From Tritrichomonas foetus (Eukaryota; Parabasalia; Tritrichomonadida; Tritrichomonadidae): a stretch of DNA of 64,000 bases. The position numbers were made by a program, and so were the translations under genes. The stretch spans positions 225,433 to 289,432 of the forward strand of contig MLAK01000001.1 in NCBI GenBank assembly GCA_001839685.1. The letters run 5' to 3'. Below, one piece after another: positions 42,376 through 52,360 of the stretch. The notes beneath the pieces were generated by a model that was given only the letters and a program-made list of their open reading frames with translations, had not been told where the DNA came from and did no database searches. How positions within the stretch are numbered: the stretch's first letter is position 1; every line of letters starts with the position of its first letter.

Positions 42376-43971
42376 ATGCAATCCTCCTACAAACTTAATC
42401 CTGATCAAGATCAAGATTTTCTTAGACGTCGAAGCGAAGTTATTCGAGAGCTTTTTACTAAAAATACCAGAGAAGATTCAGCAGAAATGAATGATCAATA
42501 TAATCCTGATGATTTTTATTCTTTCGCGCGCGCCTTACAAAATGGAGTACTTCATGCAAGTGAAGACACTATCGGATCAGCATTAGCTAACATGAGAATT
42601 TTTTTAGGAAATTGTTCAGAATTAATGGACAGCGAATCTACGATTTTTCCAATTTTAAATATTTTATGTGAAATTGATTTTATTGGTTGTTCGCTTCAAA
42701 TTTTACAAAATGTTCATCGACCAGAATATATCGAATGCTTACTCGAAGTTTTCGAAGCAATTTTTTATTTTCCAGAAATTCAAAATCATGACTTATACAG
42801 AATTGAAAATACTGATTTACTTGACGAATTCACCAAAATTGCAATCCAGCCTCAGATTATTTTAGATCAAGAAAGCAATACCTTTCAATTTGGTCTTGTA
42901 TCTTTAACAAGCATTTTCGGTAATGTTCATAATATGTCATCAGTATTATACAATTCTATTTCTATTTATAGTATAAACTGTATAATTAACTACATATCAA
43001 GAAGCAACACTTTAATAAAATATACTTTTGAAAATGTTTGTCCACGTTTGTATGAAAATTTCATCGAAGAAAAAAGTAATGAACAATATGTTCGATCGAC
43101 TGATGCAAATGTCATAAAATGTATTTTATACCTCTTCAGAAATGTTGTCACTTATTTAAACAGTGTGTTAACTCCAAATGACCTTGTTCAATTTATGAAC
43201 ACCTTTTTAGAATGCATTTCCATCAATAATTTGCCTGATTCAGATGCTTTGTATGGGATTTTGAATTGTATTGAACAAAATATTAGTGTAGTTGATCTAT
43301 ATCTCAATTCTCCACTTCTGGAATGTTTGCCACGTTTTATGATGAATGATGATAGTGATATTTCACTGTATTCGATGATAGCAATATCAACTATTCTGTG
43401 TTTAGGATCAGCAAAGTCACGACAAGAGCTTTTAAAGTATATAAATTGGGATAACTTTTATCAAATTGGTTATTCACGAAAAGATCCAGCTATTTTATAT
43501 GCATTATGTGTTGCTATTCGAAAAATTTTGAACAAGAATCCTATGTTAATTTCCAACATGATTGATTCAAAGTTATTTTATATAATTGTTCATTTGGCCG
43601 AAGAAGGAACTTATGAAGTCAAAATGGCGGCTTTTCGATGTATAGTTAAAAGATTTACTTTACTTCCGATGAACTTCCTGGAATATATGTTTGTAACCGG
43701 CGATTTTGCGGATATAATGATTGATTTTCTACCTGAATTAAATGATAAAATGGCAATTGCAGTTATCCATGCTTTTACACATGTTTTAAAAGTTGGAACA
43801 TCAAGAAACATTATATTGAGCTTACATCAGAAAGGCCTCTATGAAAGACTGATGGAGTCCATTGAACCTTTACAGGATGCTGATGATCCAAATCTATCCG
43901 ACCAAGCATGTCAATTCATCGAGGATTTCAGTATTACACAAGCAGAAATTGAAGATGCTGAAGAACTCTAA
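42376..43971 (+). CDS. HEAT/ARM-like helical repeat protein, 531 aa
   Basis: After a basic N-terminal stretch (LRRRSEVIRELF, about 15-26) the sequence is a run of helical pairs with the spacing of ARM/HEAT repeats. Examples are PILNILCEIDFIGCSLQILQ, ALCVAIRKILNKNPMLISNM and MAIAVIHAFTHVLKVGTSRN. The C terminus is acidic (AEIEDAEEL). The layout of a basic head, ARM-like repeats and acidic tail recalls importin-alpha, but the repeats lack the conserved Trp/Asn cargo-binding pattern. I therefore call only the fold. The ATG at 42376 is first in frame. A 20-bp minisatellite begins within a few bases after the stop codon. Confidence 0.72.
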   Translation: MQSSYKLNPDQDQDFLRRRSEVIRELFTKNTREDSAEMNDQYNPDDFYSFARALQNGVLHASEDTIGSALANMRIFLGNCSELMDSESTIFPILNILCEIDFIGCSLQILQNVHRPEYIECLLEVFEAIFYFPEIQNHDLYRIENTDLLDEFTKIAIQPQIILDQESNTFQFGLVSLTSIFGNVHNMSSVLYNSISIYSINCIINYISRSNTLIKYTFENVCPRLYENFIEEKSNEQYVRSTDANVIKCILYLFRNVVTYLNSVLTPNDLVQFMNTFLECISINNLPDSDALYGILNCIEQNISVVDLYLNSPLLECLPRFMMNDDSDISLYSMIAISTILCLGSAKSRQELLKYINWDNFYQIGYSRKDPAILYALCVAIRKILNKNPMLISNMIDSKLFYIIVHLAEEGTYEVKMAAFRCIVKRFTLLPMNFLEYMFVTGDFADIMIDFLPELNDKMAIAVIHAFTHVLKVGTSRNIILSLHQKGLYERLMESIEPLQDADDPNLSDQACQFIEDFSITQAEIEDAEEL

Positions 43972-43974
43972 AAT

Positions 43975-44145
43975 CAAGAATGGAAAGAAAAGCACAAGAA
44001 CAAAAGAAAAACACAAGAACGAAAGAAAAACACAAGAATGGAAAGAAAAACACAAGAATGGAAAGAAAAACACAAGAATGGAAAGAAAAACACAAGAATG
44101 GAAAGAAAAGCACAAGAACAAAAGAAAAACACAAGAATGGAAAAA
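43975..44145. repeat. Tandem repeat, 20-bp purine-rich unit, about 8-9 copies
   Basis: The unit is AAGAAAAACACAAGAATGGA, with variants AAGAACAA and AAGAACGA. It starts within ten bases of the stop codon of the HEAT/ARM-like gene and lies between convergent genes (42376-43971 and 44357-44887). Open frames on both strands here come from the repeat. Confidence 0.95.
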
Positions 44146-44356
44146 TCAGTAATAGTGTCAAATCTTGATGTGTTATATATAATTTTGTAAGAATAAAAGT
44201 AGAATATATAGTAAAGTTGTCTATCAAACAAAATTTATATAAATTTACATTCATCAAATCAAATAATTGTTCATACGTTTCTTACACAATGAAACCTGTC
44301 TGTAATTCATATCTTTTCTTATTTTTTTCAATATAACGGAAATCTTTAGATGCTCT

Positions 44357-44887
44357 TCAAGATGAAGAAGTCCTTTGAAGTAAGCTTTCGCCATTTGCTG
44401 GGAGAACGACTTCACCTCTATCAGCAGCACTTAAAGCTGTCGTTGAAAATGAAACAACCATTAATGGCTTGATCGATTTCACAGGAGTATTCACTTTACG
44501 AACATTCGGAAGCTCATATTTCATTTTAAAGGAACTGGTGCTGGCACTCTTCTGATTTTTTGCCTGCTCGATTGGCTTGATATCTGTCAATAAGAAACCA
44601 AACCTGTGCTTTGCAGACGGAATACCAAGTTTGAATGCAGACTGACCAGTTTGCTCAATTTCGACTTTCGGTGATGGCGGAATGTATTCAATTTTCGCTT
44701 GTTTCTCTCTCGATTGTGATTTAAAGTCGTCAACGGAAAGCGACGTCGGGCAACACTGAGCAAGACGTCTTGCAGCAAGGAGAGTATCGATGTTGCTTTC
44801 ATTATCTTCAACTTCAAATCGATTGGACCGCCTCATCGATAGAAAATGACGAAAATCTGGTTGATTGAAATTTGAATGGATTTTCAT
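44357..44887 (-). CDS. Hypothetical protein, 176 aa
   Basis: No family is recognised. The sequence is soluble with low-complexity Ser-rich parts. It has a possible helix NIDTLLAARRLAQCCPTS (about 33-50) and several short strands (SAFKLGIPSAKHRFGFLLTD; KPLMVVSFSTTALS). It has no signal peptide, membrane helix or known motif. The codon composition is GC-richer than the flanks, which supports a real gene. The ATG at 44885-44887 is the first in frame. Its 3' end faces the minisatellite. Confidence 0.55.
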   Translation of the reverse strand: MKIHSNFNQPDFRHFLSMRRSNRFEVEDNESNIDTLLAARRLAQCCPTSLSVDDFKSQSREKQAKIEYIPPSPKVEIEQTGQSAFKLGIPSAKHRFGFLLTDIKPIEQAKNQKSASTSSFKMKYELPNVRKVNTPVKSIKPLMVVSFSTTALSAADRGEVVLPANGESLLQRTSSS

Positions 44888-45353
44888 AATCGAACGATCA
44901 GGAATTCAGAAGGTTATTCTTGGCCTTGGTCGAAAAGTGGTATTCAATAAAATCCTGTTTTACAAAAATGTTTGTTAAATATCTCTGAAAATAAAGAATG
45001 ATATTAATATATTTATGCTGATATCTATTTTAATATTTTTCTATATTATTAATATCTTTGAATTATTCTTGAAAGAAGATAACAAATATTTTCTCATCAA
45101 TTAAAGTAATTTCTATTTCCTTTTTGGTAAAAAAAAAAAAAAACATGAAAAGTAAATATGTGGTTAGCAGTATTTCAATTAGATTTTTCTGATGGCAAAT
45201 AATTAGTGATTGAATCTTTCAATTACGACTAGAAAATGGTAGTATCTCTTAATTGATGAAATAAATGAAAATAAAAAACTGTATGATGAGAACAAAGTAT
45301 CATTTATTATTATCAGTTCGAAAGGTTTTAATCGATCCAAAATGCTTTGTGAT
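44888..45353. other. Intergenic, no gene seen
   Basis: This is an AT-rich gap between two minus-strand genes, with an A-run at about 45129-45143. It contains the promoter of the 44357-44887 gene; no motif was recognised. Confidence 0.6.
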
Positions 45354-46478
45354 TTATCTAACATCGTTTCCCCAACTATTATAAAATGAGTCATCTGGAA
45401 CATTTTTTCCATAGATTTCTTTGTTTAAGTATCGCTCGCGTGCTTTGAATTCAGCTTCTTGTTGGAGACGCGTTTGATAAAGCTGTCTCTGTTCTTCTTG
45501 TTTCCTTCTCAGCCACATTGCTTGATTTCTATCACCCTCTGCTCGTAAATATTCTTGGTATTCATTCCATTGTCTTTCTCTTTCTTCTTCTTCCATTCTT
45601 CTTTTTTCATTCTCCAACATTTGATTATTTTGTTCATTAATTATTGCTTTTTGTTCTTCAATTGTCATACCTCTGTACTCCATTGGAGCCTCATTACGTG
45701 ATGCCATATGTTCAGAGATTGTTCTTGATCTTTCGTTCATACGAAACTGTGCATCATTTTGTTGTAATTCAAGATTATGTTGATTAACTTCATTTTGCTT
45801 TTTCTGAAGCATCATTTGGTAATTGTCATTTGCAATTTCTTGCATCATTTGAGACTTGACATATTGTGAATGTCTTTCATTTTCATCAAGTTTCTTTTGT
45901 GTTTCAAGTTCTATAACTTGATCTTCCAACTCTTCAATCTTTTCTTTTCTTAGTATAGCTTCTCTTTCACGTTTTTGTTCATTGTGCCATTCTTCTCTTT
46001 GTCGTGCTTGTGATTTTAATCGTTCCGAAATATGGAGATCTTCTCCATTGAAAATCTGTCCTGCAGAAACACCAAGAGTTGGATCATTATCACCGACACG
46101 TGCTGGTCGAGAGACTTTTAAAATATCTTTTCGCCAGATATCGTATTCTAGACTTTGATCTGGTCTCTGTTGACTCATTCTGTATCTATCACGATCTTGA
46201 TCCATCATTTTTTGTTGCTTTCTTTGTCTTTCATCAGCTTCCATTAATAATTCTTGTTGAGTGAGAAGTTGATGATCAAATGCATCTTCTCTTGCCTTAA
46301 CATGTTGATGGATATCTTGTTTTTCGACAACCTGTTCATTTAATGTATTTATATCTAATCCAACGCGTCGTGTATGGGCATCAAGAATATGAGATTTCCT
46401 ATCGAGTAATCGTTGACGCATTTGTGTTGAGCGCATATTTTCTTTATCTTCTGGAGACATCCATGAGTTTCTATCCAT
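45354..46478 (-). CDS. RIB43A-like protofilament ribbon protein (axonemal microtubule inner protein)
   Basis: The protein is a long, charged helix (374 aa) that matches RIB43A/RIBC. The head has RRVGLDINTLNEQVVEKQD, where the family has an IGVD..L..QV.EK pattern. The conserved middle has SLEYDIWRKDILKVSRPARV, then DNDPTLGVSAGQIFNGEDL, which fits the family pattern PAR..D.D...G.SS.Q.F.GEDL. The rest is Glu/Arg/Gln coiled coil. RIB43A lies inside the A-tubule of flagellar doublets near the partition. The length agrees with homologues (about 380 aa). A TAAACGT motif lies about 120 bp upstream (46601-46607), further away than at other genes. The ATG at 46476-46478 is the first in frame. Confidence 0.93.
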   Translation of the reverse strand: MDRNSWMSPEDKENMRSTQMRQRLLDRKSHILDAHTRRVGLDINTLNEQVVEKQDIHQHVKAREDAFDHQLLTQQELLMEADERQRKQQKMMDQDRDRYRMSQQRPDQSLEYDIWRKDILKVSRPARVGDNDPTLGVSAGQIFNGEDLHISERLKSQARQREEWHNEQKREREAILRKEKIEELEDQVIELETQKKLDENERHSQYVKSQMMQEIANDNYQMMLQKKQNEVNQHNLELQQNDAQFRMNERSRTISEHMASRNEAPMEYRGMTIEEQKAIINEQNNQMLENEKRRMEEEERERQWNEYQEYLRAEGDRNQAMWLRRKQEEQRQLYQTRLQQEAEFKARERYLNKEIYGKNVPDDSFYNSWGNDVR

Positions 46479-46982
46479 TTAGAATGAAACGAAATATTTT
46501 TGATGGCTTTTTGATATGATTTTTGATTACTTTACTAAATATTTTCTAAACTAATGTCTCGAATAACGAGTTATTTCTTATCATTTATGCTTCAATATAT
46601 ACGTTTAGAATGCAGAAAATTCATAATTTGAAATGTTGCTTTTTGAATAACATCAAATATATCAGACATACATTTATCATTTTGTCATTGTGATGTAACA
46701 AATTTTAAGTGACCATTCAGATCATTGATATCATGTTAATGATTAATGTAGTCAATAATATTATATATTTAACTCCATGAGACACAATAAGTATAAGTGA
46801 ACTATTTATGAGTCTTTTCTACTTCATATCTTCACATTGAAAGAATAAATACAATCACTTTAAAAAATTATGATTGGAATGAGAACTATCCTTTTTTAAC
46901 AACTGATATCATAGAATGATTCACCAATACTGATAGATTCTTTAATGTTCTTGTTGTTGAAAATAAAGAGTAACTCTTTTTC

Positions 46983-47042
<60 letters not shown>

Positions 47043-47659
47043 TTAATACATGTGTGGATTTGTCCAATTTTCGATTTTTATTAAATAATGATATTTTACA
47101 CTGTCTTGAATAATATCCTGATTGTTATAACAAAGTCTTTAGAGATGTTTATGCTAACATGTTCTGAAATTTATAAAATTGATCCCATTTAGCTTTTTAT
47201 CATCGAATAATACACTTCCACTTGTGAAAAAAGCATTCTTAAATAAAATCTAAATATCATTCATGAATAACTAGTTATTTCTAAGACATTTTTCATTGTC
47301 GAGAATTTCTATGAAAAGACATCACTTACAACCAATATATTATAGAGGACAAAAGTATGTAAATTATATCCAATGAATGTTAAATCATCTTTTCTCATAA
47401 ACAGTATGATATATAGAGTAAAATTTGAATACACATATGCTAAAATGAAGTCAGTTATTTAATAGAATAATAAGTTTCTTTATAAACATTATTGGACTCA
47501 TATTCGTATTGGGTATTCTCATTTGTTATGATTAGAGTTTCTGGAAATAATGTATTTGTTTCTTATATACTTCTTCATTTTTATATTTTTTTGTAAATAC
47601 ACTGATTTTTATTAGATGAACTTTAAAGATAAAAACATAAACTATACAGAGAATATTTA
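46479..47659. other. Intergenic with long poly-T tract
   Basis: This is about 1.2 kb of AT-rich sequence between two minus-strand genes. It includes a run of 56 T at 46986-47041 and otherwise nothing recognisable. Confidence 0.65.
46986..47041. repeat. Homopolymer, 56 T
   Basis: This is an uninterrupted T-run. It could be a real microsatellite, a retroposed poly-A tail on the minus strand, or partly an assembly artefact. No body of a retrocopy was recognised next to it. Confidence 0.9.
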
Positions 47660-48826
47660 TTATGAGCAAGCATACTGCATTACAAAGCTTCCAAAGTTGT
47701 CACCAGTTGACATCCATACTTGGGCAGTTCCACAGTCTCCCCACATGTTTGTAGAAGCTTCAGACTCCTCCATTTCGAGGAAAAGAACATGGTCGGCTGG
47801 CGAATCATCACCTTGGATGAAAATCGGATAGCCACCCAAATAAGTGGTGATGTGGGGTCCATCATTCGAATTTTCGATGAGCTCAGAGATTAAGTAAAGG
47901 TCATGTAGGTTCAAGTTTAATTGAGAAGGTACCTCAAAGAACTCATTAATGTTCTGCGGGTAAGAAATTGATTCGGTCCAGCCAGTAACTACTCTTGGTT
48001 CATTGAAAACTTCATTTGGGACAGAATCATAACATAATTGATCAATTTCATCATCAACGAAAAGGTCGACTTTACATTCTAGATAACAACTATCACATGT
48101 ATATCCTGCAACTACATATTCGTGTCCAGCGGGGAAAAGTGATCTAATTTGTTCAGGTAAATCATTCACATAGAAGCTAAAGACAAGCTGTAATTTGACA
48201 TTTTTACAATCACTACAAATTTTTGGAGCTTTTGCTGGAAGATAAGGTGCAACACCGCCAAATTTACTCACACGAGGGTTGCATGAATCCTCATGAACAA
48301 CAACTGGACAGTATGCAGTTTTTCCAAAACCTAAAACGATCTTTTTGAGTCTATCTAGTTGTTTATCATATTCTATATATAAGTTAGGATTGATCTTTCG
48401 TAAATTACGATCAAATTCCCTTAAAAGGGCCTTTTGGAAGAGCGTATAGGGCTCTTTCAAGTGTGTATTGAAATACTCTGAAATTCTGTCAAACGTGATG
48501 GTATTATTATTGACAATATTTGACAGTGATCTTATAGATTCTTTGATATAGTAATTCGGCGGGTTATCAAAGGAATCATCGCTGGTTTCAAAATAATCTT
48601 TCACAATGTCGTCGAATCTTTCTGGGAATTCACGAAGAACTTCATTTAAAATTTGACGTTTCCTACTGGTGATTTTCCAAAGCGTGGGCAGTGATCTTTT
48701 AAATAAAAATGATCCAACTGCTCGAGTGTCTTCTGGGTGTTCTTTGAGATATTCAACAAATTTTTTTTCATGTTCATCGGAATCTGGATTGTCTTCAAGA
48801 GCATCAACGATTTCTTGAAAGCCCAT
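47660..48826 (-). CDS. DUF1963 (YwqG-like) domain protein with extra N-terminal region, 388 aa
   Basis: The N-terminal 160 residues are helical and acidic and not recognised. From about 180 the sequence follows the DUF1963/YwqG pattern: SKFGGVAPYLPAKAP, then KLQLVFSFYVNDLPEQI and RSLFPAG. It closes with LGGYPIFIQGDD, VLFLEMEES and NMWGDCGTAQVWMS. Two CxxC pairs (CSDC and CDSC) sit in the first half of the domain and could bind a metal. The biochemical role of DUF1963 is not firmly known; it is common in bacteria and scattered in protists. The ATG at 48824-48826 is the first in frame. No bacterial-style composition stands out, so any transfer is old. Confidence 0.78.
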   Translation of the reverse strand: MGFQEIVDALEDNPDSDEHEKKFVEYLKEHPEDTRAVGSFLFKRSLPTLWKITSRKRQILNEVLREFPERFDDIVKDYFETSDDSFDNPPNYYIKESIRSLSNIVNNNTITFDRISEYFNTHLKEPYTLFQKALLREFDRNLRKINPNLYIEYDKQLDRLKKIVLGFGKTAYCPVVVHEDSCNPRVSKFGGVAPYLPAKAPKICSDCKNVKLQLVFSFYVNDLPEQIRSLFPAGHEYVVAGYTCDSCYLECKVDLFVDDEIDQLCYDSVPNEVFNEPRVVTGWTESISYPQNINEFFEVPSQLNLNLHDLYLISELIENSNDGPHITTYLGGYPIFIQGDDSPADHVLFLEMEESEASTNMWGDCGTAQVWMSTGDNFGSFVMQYACS

Positions 48827-51186
48827 GAGAAAATGTGAACTTCCTTAAATCACTCGGATATGTTATCTGAAAAATTTTACGATATTCAGAATTTTACGAT
48901 ATTCAAAAAAAGAGGCTTCTTCATTTTTTTATGTGAATTGATTTTTTTTTTATGAATTTTTCTTCAACTCATCTAGATGGTCATCAAACATTCAATACAT
49001 AAAGAGAGACTGCGAGAACAAATATTCGATCTCGACCAATATTGATAAATCCCCAAGAGTGGATCTCGTTGAGCAAGTGAGAGATTCAACAAGAAGTAAT
49101 CAAGTAAATTTATTAATAGAATGATTGAAGCTTTTGAGACAGTCAATAAATTTCGAGAAAACAATTTTCATCAAAAAGTTGATAAATCGCCAAAATATCA
49201 TAGAAATATATGAATAACAATGTCTTAATAATGTTTTCAAAAGAAATAGATCAAAGTTAAAGATTATCACAGAATTTCCTGTAGAATGATGTATGTATTA
49301 GAACGTATGAAGCTCTGAATATTTTAATATTGGCATAAATAATTGTATTAAATAAGAATTTCATAACAATAATAAACTATATTTAAGAAACCATCAAGAT
49401 ATTTTTATATTAATATTACATAAATTGAATGTGTTTATAAATCAAAAAGTGGATTTTTGGAAAATCTCGAATATCTTTTCATTTATTCATTAAATTTCTC
49501 TGAAAATGAGGAAAATATAATGAGAGAATTAGATGATTCTAAAATATGAAAAATGGAAAATTATAAAATTTAATTTTTTATTATTTCCATTTTGGAAAAC
49601 AAGGTGAAAAAAAATTTTCATATCTTTTTTCTGTTCATTGATACTAAGTGAGATTATATTCAATCACCAATATGAAAGCAAACATGTCTTCTTTAAAATT
49701 TCATAAATTGAAATATTCAATAATATATCTTCGATGGAATGAACAAATATTTGTGCCAAGAGATGAAAGAATAGCTATTGATCATCTATTAATTTTATCT
49801 TTGATCGAGCTTGGCATTACATATTTCTCTAAAAGATGATGCCTAATTCAGATTTGTTTAGAAAAATTCATTTATCGTATCGTGCACAATATTTTACGCT
49901 ATTCAAATGTACACAGATAAGAGTGGCAATTTTCTAAAAATCTGTAGTAAATTTTTACGAAAAAATCTTTGATAGTATTAATCTCAAATAATGAAAATAA
50001 AATTTTGTAAAGCTATGCAAAATAAGATAATTGAGGAGTTTGATTCATTCTGGATAAATTGAGACATCTTTGAAATCTATTAGAAAAAGTTCACCAACAC
50101 AGAAACATCTCTTAAGAAAAATTTATATTTACAAAGAAAATTGGAGAAATTTCAAACCAAAGAAATTATTACATATTATCACTTTATTAGCATATCATGA
50201 GTATTTTTCTTATCGGGAAAGAAGAAATGAATATTGAGAACTCAACCATATACATGGAAATTTCAATATAATTCAAAAATTAAGAAAAATTGAATAAAAT
50301 ATATTGTTTAGAAAAATTTGAGTTGATAAACAACACATGGGTAAAACCAATTTTTAGCAGAAATCCATTAATAAGATTGTATCTTGAAGCTTATCAATTA
50401 GTGATGTAAAATTTTATCGCCTTTTTTGATTATTGGCTTGAGGAATTTATACTGTAGATATCTCGAAATCTACAACTCAATTTTACTATTAATTGATATT
50501 AGTATGATATAAAATTAATCTAAATAATGTTTCTTCAATATAGTGTAAGAAAATAACTTATTGGCAAAGAAATTTTGCTTTGGGAAAGGAAGGGATGATA
50601 TTATTCGTTATTACATATATTCAATTTTTAACTCAATTATTGAAAAGGTGGAAATAACTTTTTGTGAAGTGAATTAATCGTTCAGGTATTGGATACAGGA
50701 AAAGGAATATTCAGAATGCTTATTATTTTTTTGATTTAACTCATTCTCTTATTACATGCTTTCTATATGTCTATCAACGGCTCTTGAGGGAATGAATGAA
50801 TATAAAAGATCAACTTTCAATTAGAAAGACTATTTCTTTGTAGTTTTTTCGCATTTCTGTCCACCATTGAAATTTTTAATACATTTCTATTATCATCATT
50901 CAATTACCAATATTATTTTCCACAACAACTTTAGTGAAAAAATGCTTCTCAAAGAAAATATTGTTCACGAATAGAAAAAGGATTTAGAACAATATAATAT
51001 GACTAATATTTTTATTCTAAATTTAATCTTTTTAGAAATAACAATTAAAACATTTTTTCATTAATAGAAACCGAGAGAATCGTGAAACAACTTATTCGCC
51101 TTTGGTAAAATTTAAATACTTTAGAAAATTGAAAGGATAATCAAAAAATTGAAGAGACGATATGAATTAGCTATCTTTCATTGAAT
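48827..51186. other. Gene-poor stretch of about 2.35 kb
   Basis: No convincing gene is seen. Short open frames at 48973-49164 (-) and 49648-49839 (+) lack recognisable features and match the local AT composition. This is the longest unexplained gap and may hold decayed genes or non-coding RNA that I cannot recognise. Confidence 0.55.
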
Positions 51187-51837
51187 ATGCTTTATGAAAA
51201 AGTTGATAATATCAGACAAATTTTTTTGAGAATAAAAAACACATCACTTATGGAGAATAAAGCAGACGAAGAGAAAAAGAATATTAGACAAATGTTCTCT
51301 CTATATGAGGATAACAAACTTCGACAACTTGTTCAAGAATACGGTGAAAAAAATTGGAGAGCTATTTCCAAGCAAATGCCGAACCGTACCACAAGGCAAT
51401 GCCGTGAACGATATAAAAATTACTTGGCTCCAAATGTTACAAATGGGCCGTGGACAGCCGAAGAAGATTTGCTGCTGGAACAGAAATATCTTGAGTTTGG
51501 TCCAAAATGGGCAACCATTGCACACTTCTTTAAAAACCGTTCAGATGTCAATATAAAAAATAGGTGGGCATCAAACAGACACAAGGCAGCACGAACTACT
51601 CCCAGAAATATTATCGAATCACTTCTTTTGCCCAAACAGCAGTTTTTGAATGCTATACAAGCACTTCTCCTTCCACAGCTACTGAAAAGGGAAAAAGCAA
51701 GACAAAAACAAGCAAATGAGGTGAAAATAACCATGGCAGATACAATACAGGATAATTTCAACAATAATTTCACAACTTGCCTCGACGATTTCGAAATATG
51801 CCAGCCAATGTTTCCCGAATTCGAACCATTTTTCTAA
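51187..51837 (+). CDS. Myb-type (R2R3-like) DNA-binding protein, about 216 aa
   Basis: Two Myb repeats are present. The first runs from FSLYEDNKLRQLVQEYG through NWRAISKQMPNRTTRQC to ERYKNYLAP. The second has NGPWTAEEDLLLEQKYLEFG, KWATIAHFFKNRSD and IKNRWASNRHK. The spaced aromatic/Trp residues and the third-helix motifs (RQCRERYKNYL, NIKNRWASN) are typical of R2R3 Mybs, which are the main transcription-factor family in trichomonads. The C-terminal part carries no second domain. The open frame begins at TTG 51181; the first ATG is 51187 and another, at 51250 (MENKADEE), is equally plausible. A 20-21-bp minisatellite lies in its 3' flank. Confidence 0.9.
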   Translation: MLYEKVDNIRQIFLRIKNTSLMENKADEEKKNIRQMFSLYEDNKLRQLVQEYGEKNWRAISKQMPNRTTRQCRERYKNYLAPNVTNGPWTAEEDLLLEQKYLEFGPKWATIAHFFKNRSDVNIKNRWASNRHKAARTTPRNIIESLLLPKQQFLNAIQALLLPQLLKREKARQKQANEVKITMADTIQDNFNNNFTTCLDDFEICQPMFPEFEPFF

Positions 51838-51894
51838 CTTTAGAAAAAAATTTGTATTTAAAGTATATTTAACTAATTTGCCTCTGCTTTCATT

Positions 51895-52080
51895 TCAGTG
51901 TTTATGTTTTTTTTTTTCAGAGTTTCTGTTTTCTTTTAAGTGTTTCTGTTTTCTTTTAAGTGTTTATGTTTTTCTTTTAAGTGTTTCTGTTTTTCTTTTA
52001 AGTGTTTCTGTTTTTCTTTTAAGTGTCTCTGTTTTTCTTTTAAGTGCTTCTGTTTTCTTTTCAGTGTTTCTGTTTTCTGA
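51895..52080. repeat. Tandem repeat, 20-21-bp pyrimidine-rich unit, about 9 copies
   Basis: The unit is TTTCTGTTTTTCTTTTAAGTG, with one T missing in some copies. It follows the Myb gene and precedes the WG-repeat gene, both on the plus strand, so it is the only array not between convergent genes. Its complement is rich in AAAAGAAAAACA, similar in flavour to the array at 43975. Confidence 0.95.
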
Positions 52081-52335
52081 AGGTTTTTGAATTCCAAAGA
52101 TTCTTTCAAATTGATATCGAAAGTGATTTCATTTCAAACCAATCATTTTGATGGAAAATATTCGGAAATTATTAATTGATCAAAAAAGCGAGGATAATCC
52201 AAATGCATGGGGAAAGAGGTTTAGGAAGAAGTTTCATCTGATGTTGAGTTTGTTTTTTTGTTATCAGGTTCACTTTCGATTCCAAAAAGATGGAAAGCAG
52301 TAATATCCAATATTTATTTAACTAACGTACTTTTA

Positions 52336-52342
52336 TAAACGT
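52336..52342 (+). promoter_or_regulatory. TAAACGT motif upstream of WG-repeat gene
   Basis: The reverse complement of ACGTTTA lies 25 bp before the ATG at 52361. A further TAACGT at 52323-52328 lies close by. Confidence 0.3.
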
Positions 52343-52360
52343 TCACTTACATAAACTTTC

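Noticed and set aside
43862..44257. Several overlapping ORFs on both strands
   Set aside because: All are produced by the 20-bp minisatellite after the HEAT/ARM-like gene.
48973..49839. Two short ORFs in the 2.35-kb gap
   Set aside because: No domain, no composition contrast with the flanks, and length expected by chance in this window.
51878..52090. 70-codon Phe/Leu/Ser-rich ORF resembling a membrane protein
   Set aside because: It translates the pyrimidine-rich tandem repeat; the hydrophobicity comes from T-rich codons.
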